A stretch of 22,902 nucleotides of DNA from assembly GCA_002415845.1 (NCBI GenBank), contig DIAR01000023.1:6538-29439 (forward strand), in the 5' to 3' direction. Shown here one piece after another: positions 21,931-22,902 of this stretch. The translations under genes and the position numbers were made by a program. The notes under the pieces were generated by a model. That model did no database searches and had not been told where the DNA came from. It was given only the letters and a program-made list of their open reading frames with translations. Position 1 is the stretch's first letter. Every line of letters begins with the position of its first letter. The DNA is from Candidatus Woesebacteria bacterium UBA5073 (GTDB lineage Bacteria > Patescibacteriota > Microgenomatia > UBA8517).

Positions 21931-22419
21931 CTATCTTCTGTAGTGTTCCCAGATTGTTTTGAGAATCAGGAAAATTGGTGTTGCTAAGATTGCTCCTACA
22001 AAACCAAAGAAAAATGTCCCGATAATTACAACCGCAAAAATGGCGATTGGATTTGCTTTCCCCACCTTTGCCAAAAAAATCGGCAATAAAAACATGTCCA
22101 CAATTTTGTTCAACAAAGCCAAGGCCAACAAAAGCAACAAGCCTTCAACAAATTCCGGGTATTTTGGTAAAAATCTAACGTGATCAAAAATGGCCACCAG
22201 AGCAACGACAATTGAGGCGGTAATTATGCCGAAGTTGGGAATGGTTGATAAAACACCGGTTAAAACACCCAACAACAGAGCGTATCTAACATTCAATAAA
22301 AAGAGGCCTCCCCAAACAACAAGAGCAATAGCAACCGTAAGAATAAATTGAGAAGTGAAATACCCCACCAGCACCCTTTTTATTTTTCCACCAAGAGTTG
22401 ATGAAACTATTTTTCCCAT
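21931..22419 (-). CDS. half-length AI-2E family membrane protein (C-terminal half only)
   Basis: The 162 residues align with only the second half of AI-2E transporters, starting at the amphipathic STLGGKIKRVLVGYFTSQ segment. The conserved core VRYALLLGVLTGVLSTIPNFG, read in pieces at about 44-64, is followed by three or four helices and a basic end (WEHYRR). A full-length family member in this window has 324 residues, so the N-terminal half is missing. There is no room for it: the rpsI stop is only 29 nt upstream. A CATAAT box 6 nt before the ATG could serve as promoter. It could be a truncated pseudogene or a true half-size protein; the frame is intact. Confidence 0.8.
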   Translation of the reverse strand: MGKIVSSTLGGKIKRVLVGYFTSQFILTVAIALVVWGGLFLLNVRYALLLGVLTGVLSTIPNFGIITASIVVALVAIFDHVRFLPKYPEFVEGLLLLLALALLNKIVDMFLLPIFLAKVGKANPIAIFAVVIIGTFFFGFVGAILATPIFLILKTIWEHYRR

Positions 22420-22425
22420 AAAAAC

Positions 22426-22431
22426 ATTATG
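22426..22431 (-). promoter_or_regulatory. possible -10 box of the half-length AI-2E gene
   Basis: CATAAT (5 of 6) ends 6 nt before the ATG at 22419, the same near-leaderless spacing as other genes here. No -35 or extended -10 element is visible, so it may be chance. Confidence 0.3.
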
Positions 22432-22448
22432 AAGTATTTTGAAGAAAT

Positions 22449-22850
22449 TTACCTCTTTGGAGATTGTTTCTGTCTTCGGGCCCTGCCACCGGTTCCGACT
22501 TTTCGTCTTTCTCTCTCTCTTGAGTCTCTGGTTAAGAGTCCGGCTTTTTTTACTTCAGCTTTGAAAGTATCTTTAATCTTAGCCAGGGTTCTGGCAATTC
22601 CTAAAGAAACGGCTTCCAACTGGCTATTCTTTCCCCCACCAAAAACCTTAACCGTTACATAATATTTGTCGGTTGTTTCGGTCACACCAAACGGTTTTGA
22701 CCAAACCGATTTGGAAAGAACACCGGGAAAGTATTTTTCCAACGGCTGTCCGTTAACCGTGCTTTCGCCTTTGCCATGAAAAAGTCTGACCCTTGCTGAA
22801 GAGGTTTTTCTTCTCCCAACTGCCGCGGTATAATTAATTTTCTTTGTCAT
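22449..22850 (-). CDS. rpsI: 30S ribosomal protein S9
   Basis: The 133-residue protein has the S9 start TAAVGRRKTSSARVRL (8-23), the GKGESTVNGQPLEKYFP block, VFGGGKNSQLEAVSLGIAR near 69-87, and the basic C-terminal tail ending KQSPKR that reaches the P site of the small subunit. The length is normal. It overlaps the end of the upstream rplM frame by 17 nt, the standard rplM-rpsI order with translational coupling. Confidence 0.97.
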   Translation of the reverse strand: MTKKINYTAAVGRRKTSSARVRLFHGKGESTVNGQPLEKYFPGVLSKSVWSKPFGVTETTDKYYVTVKVFGGGKNSQLEAVSLGIARTLAKIKDTFKAEVKKAGLLTRDSRERERRKVGTGGRARRQKQSPKR

Positions 22851-22902
22851 TTTGTTTAAATTTTGCCTGATATGGGTTTTTGTCCCCTTCGACCAACATT
22901 AA
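22834..22902 (-). CDS. rplM: 50S ribosomal protein L13, last codons (partial at right edge)
   Basis: An open frame enters from the right edge and ends in TAA at 22834-22836. Its 22 residues include LMLVEGDKNPYQAKF, which corresponds position by position to the C-terminal segment of L13 (LKVYxGxxHPHxAQ in other bacteria). The location directly before rpsI is the usual rplM-rpsI arrangement. The rest of the gene is outside the window. Confidence 0.7.
   Translation of the reverse strand, partial: LMLVEGDKNPYQAKFKQNDKEN

Noticed and set aside
1..22902. CRISPR arrays, insertion sequences, prophage or toxin-antitoxin modules
   Set aside because: No repeated spacers, transposase motifs, terminal repeats or recognisable toxin pairs were found on reading both strands; the MNT-like domain has no HEPN neighbour.

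Overview
The window looks like a chromosomal piece from a Candidate Phyla Radiation (Patescibacteria) bacterium, most likely of the Microgenomates type. This is inferred from gene families and style: a 45-residue DUF5679 zinc-ribbon protein, DUF4446 and DUF3048 membrane proteins, split secD/secF, short intergenic gaps, many starts without a Shine-Dalgarno sequence, and a tRNA gene without an encoded CCA end. TGA is used as a stop (secD ends in TGA), so the recoded-UGA lineages are unlikely. No phage, transposase, CRISPR array or defence island is visible; the content is housekeeping and envelope functions.

Layout. 1-834 (+) is the 3' part of a CCA-adding enzyme gene, cut by the window edge. 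835-5312 (-) is a five-gene run: DUF4446, DUF3048, a winged-helix/nucleotidyltransferase protein, secD, secF. 5422-5923 (+) holds a small membrane protein and the DUF5679 zinc ribbon, the latter behind a leader with inverted repeats. 6049-6340 (-) is the RNase P RNA (rnpB) with promoter and terminator. 6381-10914 (-) is a five-gene run: an uncharacterised ABC exporter (ATPase and two permeases), miaA, and an AI-2E family permease. HU follows at 10950-11225 (-). Then come a polysaccharide deacetylase and RNase Y (11275-13372, -), recX and recA (13489-15202, -), and tRNA-Pro(GGG) (15297-15367, -). A TsaC/YrdC-type gene lies on + at 15432-15989. A MacAB-like tripartite ABC system (15973-18910, -) and an unusual isoprenyl transferase (18956-20239, -) follow. 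A GT39-type membrane glycosyltransferase diverges from the isoprenyl transferase on + (20287-21930). The right end (-) has a half-length AI-2E protein, rpsI and the last codons of rplM.

How the genes fit together. tRNA maturation is represented by rnpB, the CCA enzyme, miaA and the threonylcarbamoyl-adenylate gene. Envelope biogenesis is represented by UppS, which makes the polyprenyl carrier; the GT39 enzyme, whose family commonly uses polyprenyl-phosphate sugars; the deacetylase; SecDF; and two ABC exporters.

The most interesting observations are: (1) a C-terminal extension of about 180 residues on UppS that reads as a diverged tandem duplication of a helical module; (2) several promoters whose -10 box sits 6-8 nt before the start codon, implying leaderless mRNAs; (3) a DUF5679 leader with a perfect 9-bp hairpin and a second hairpin that would cover part of a strong Shine-Dalgarno sequence; (4) an RNase Y with no N-terminal membrane anchor; and (5) a free-standing C-terminal half of an AI-2E permease.
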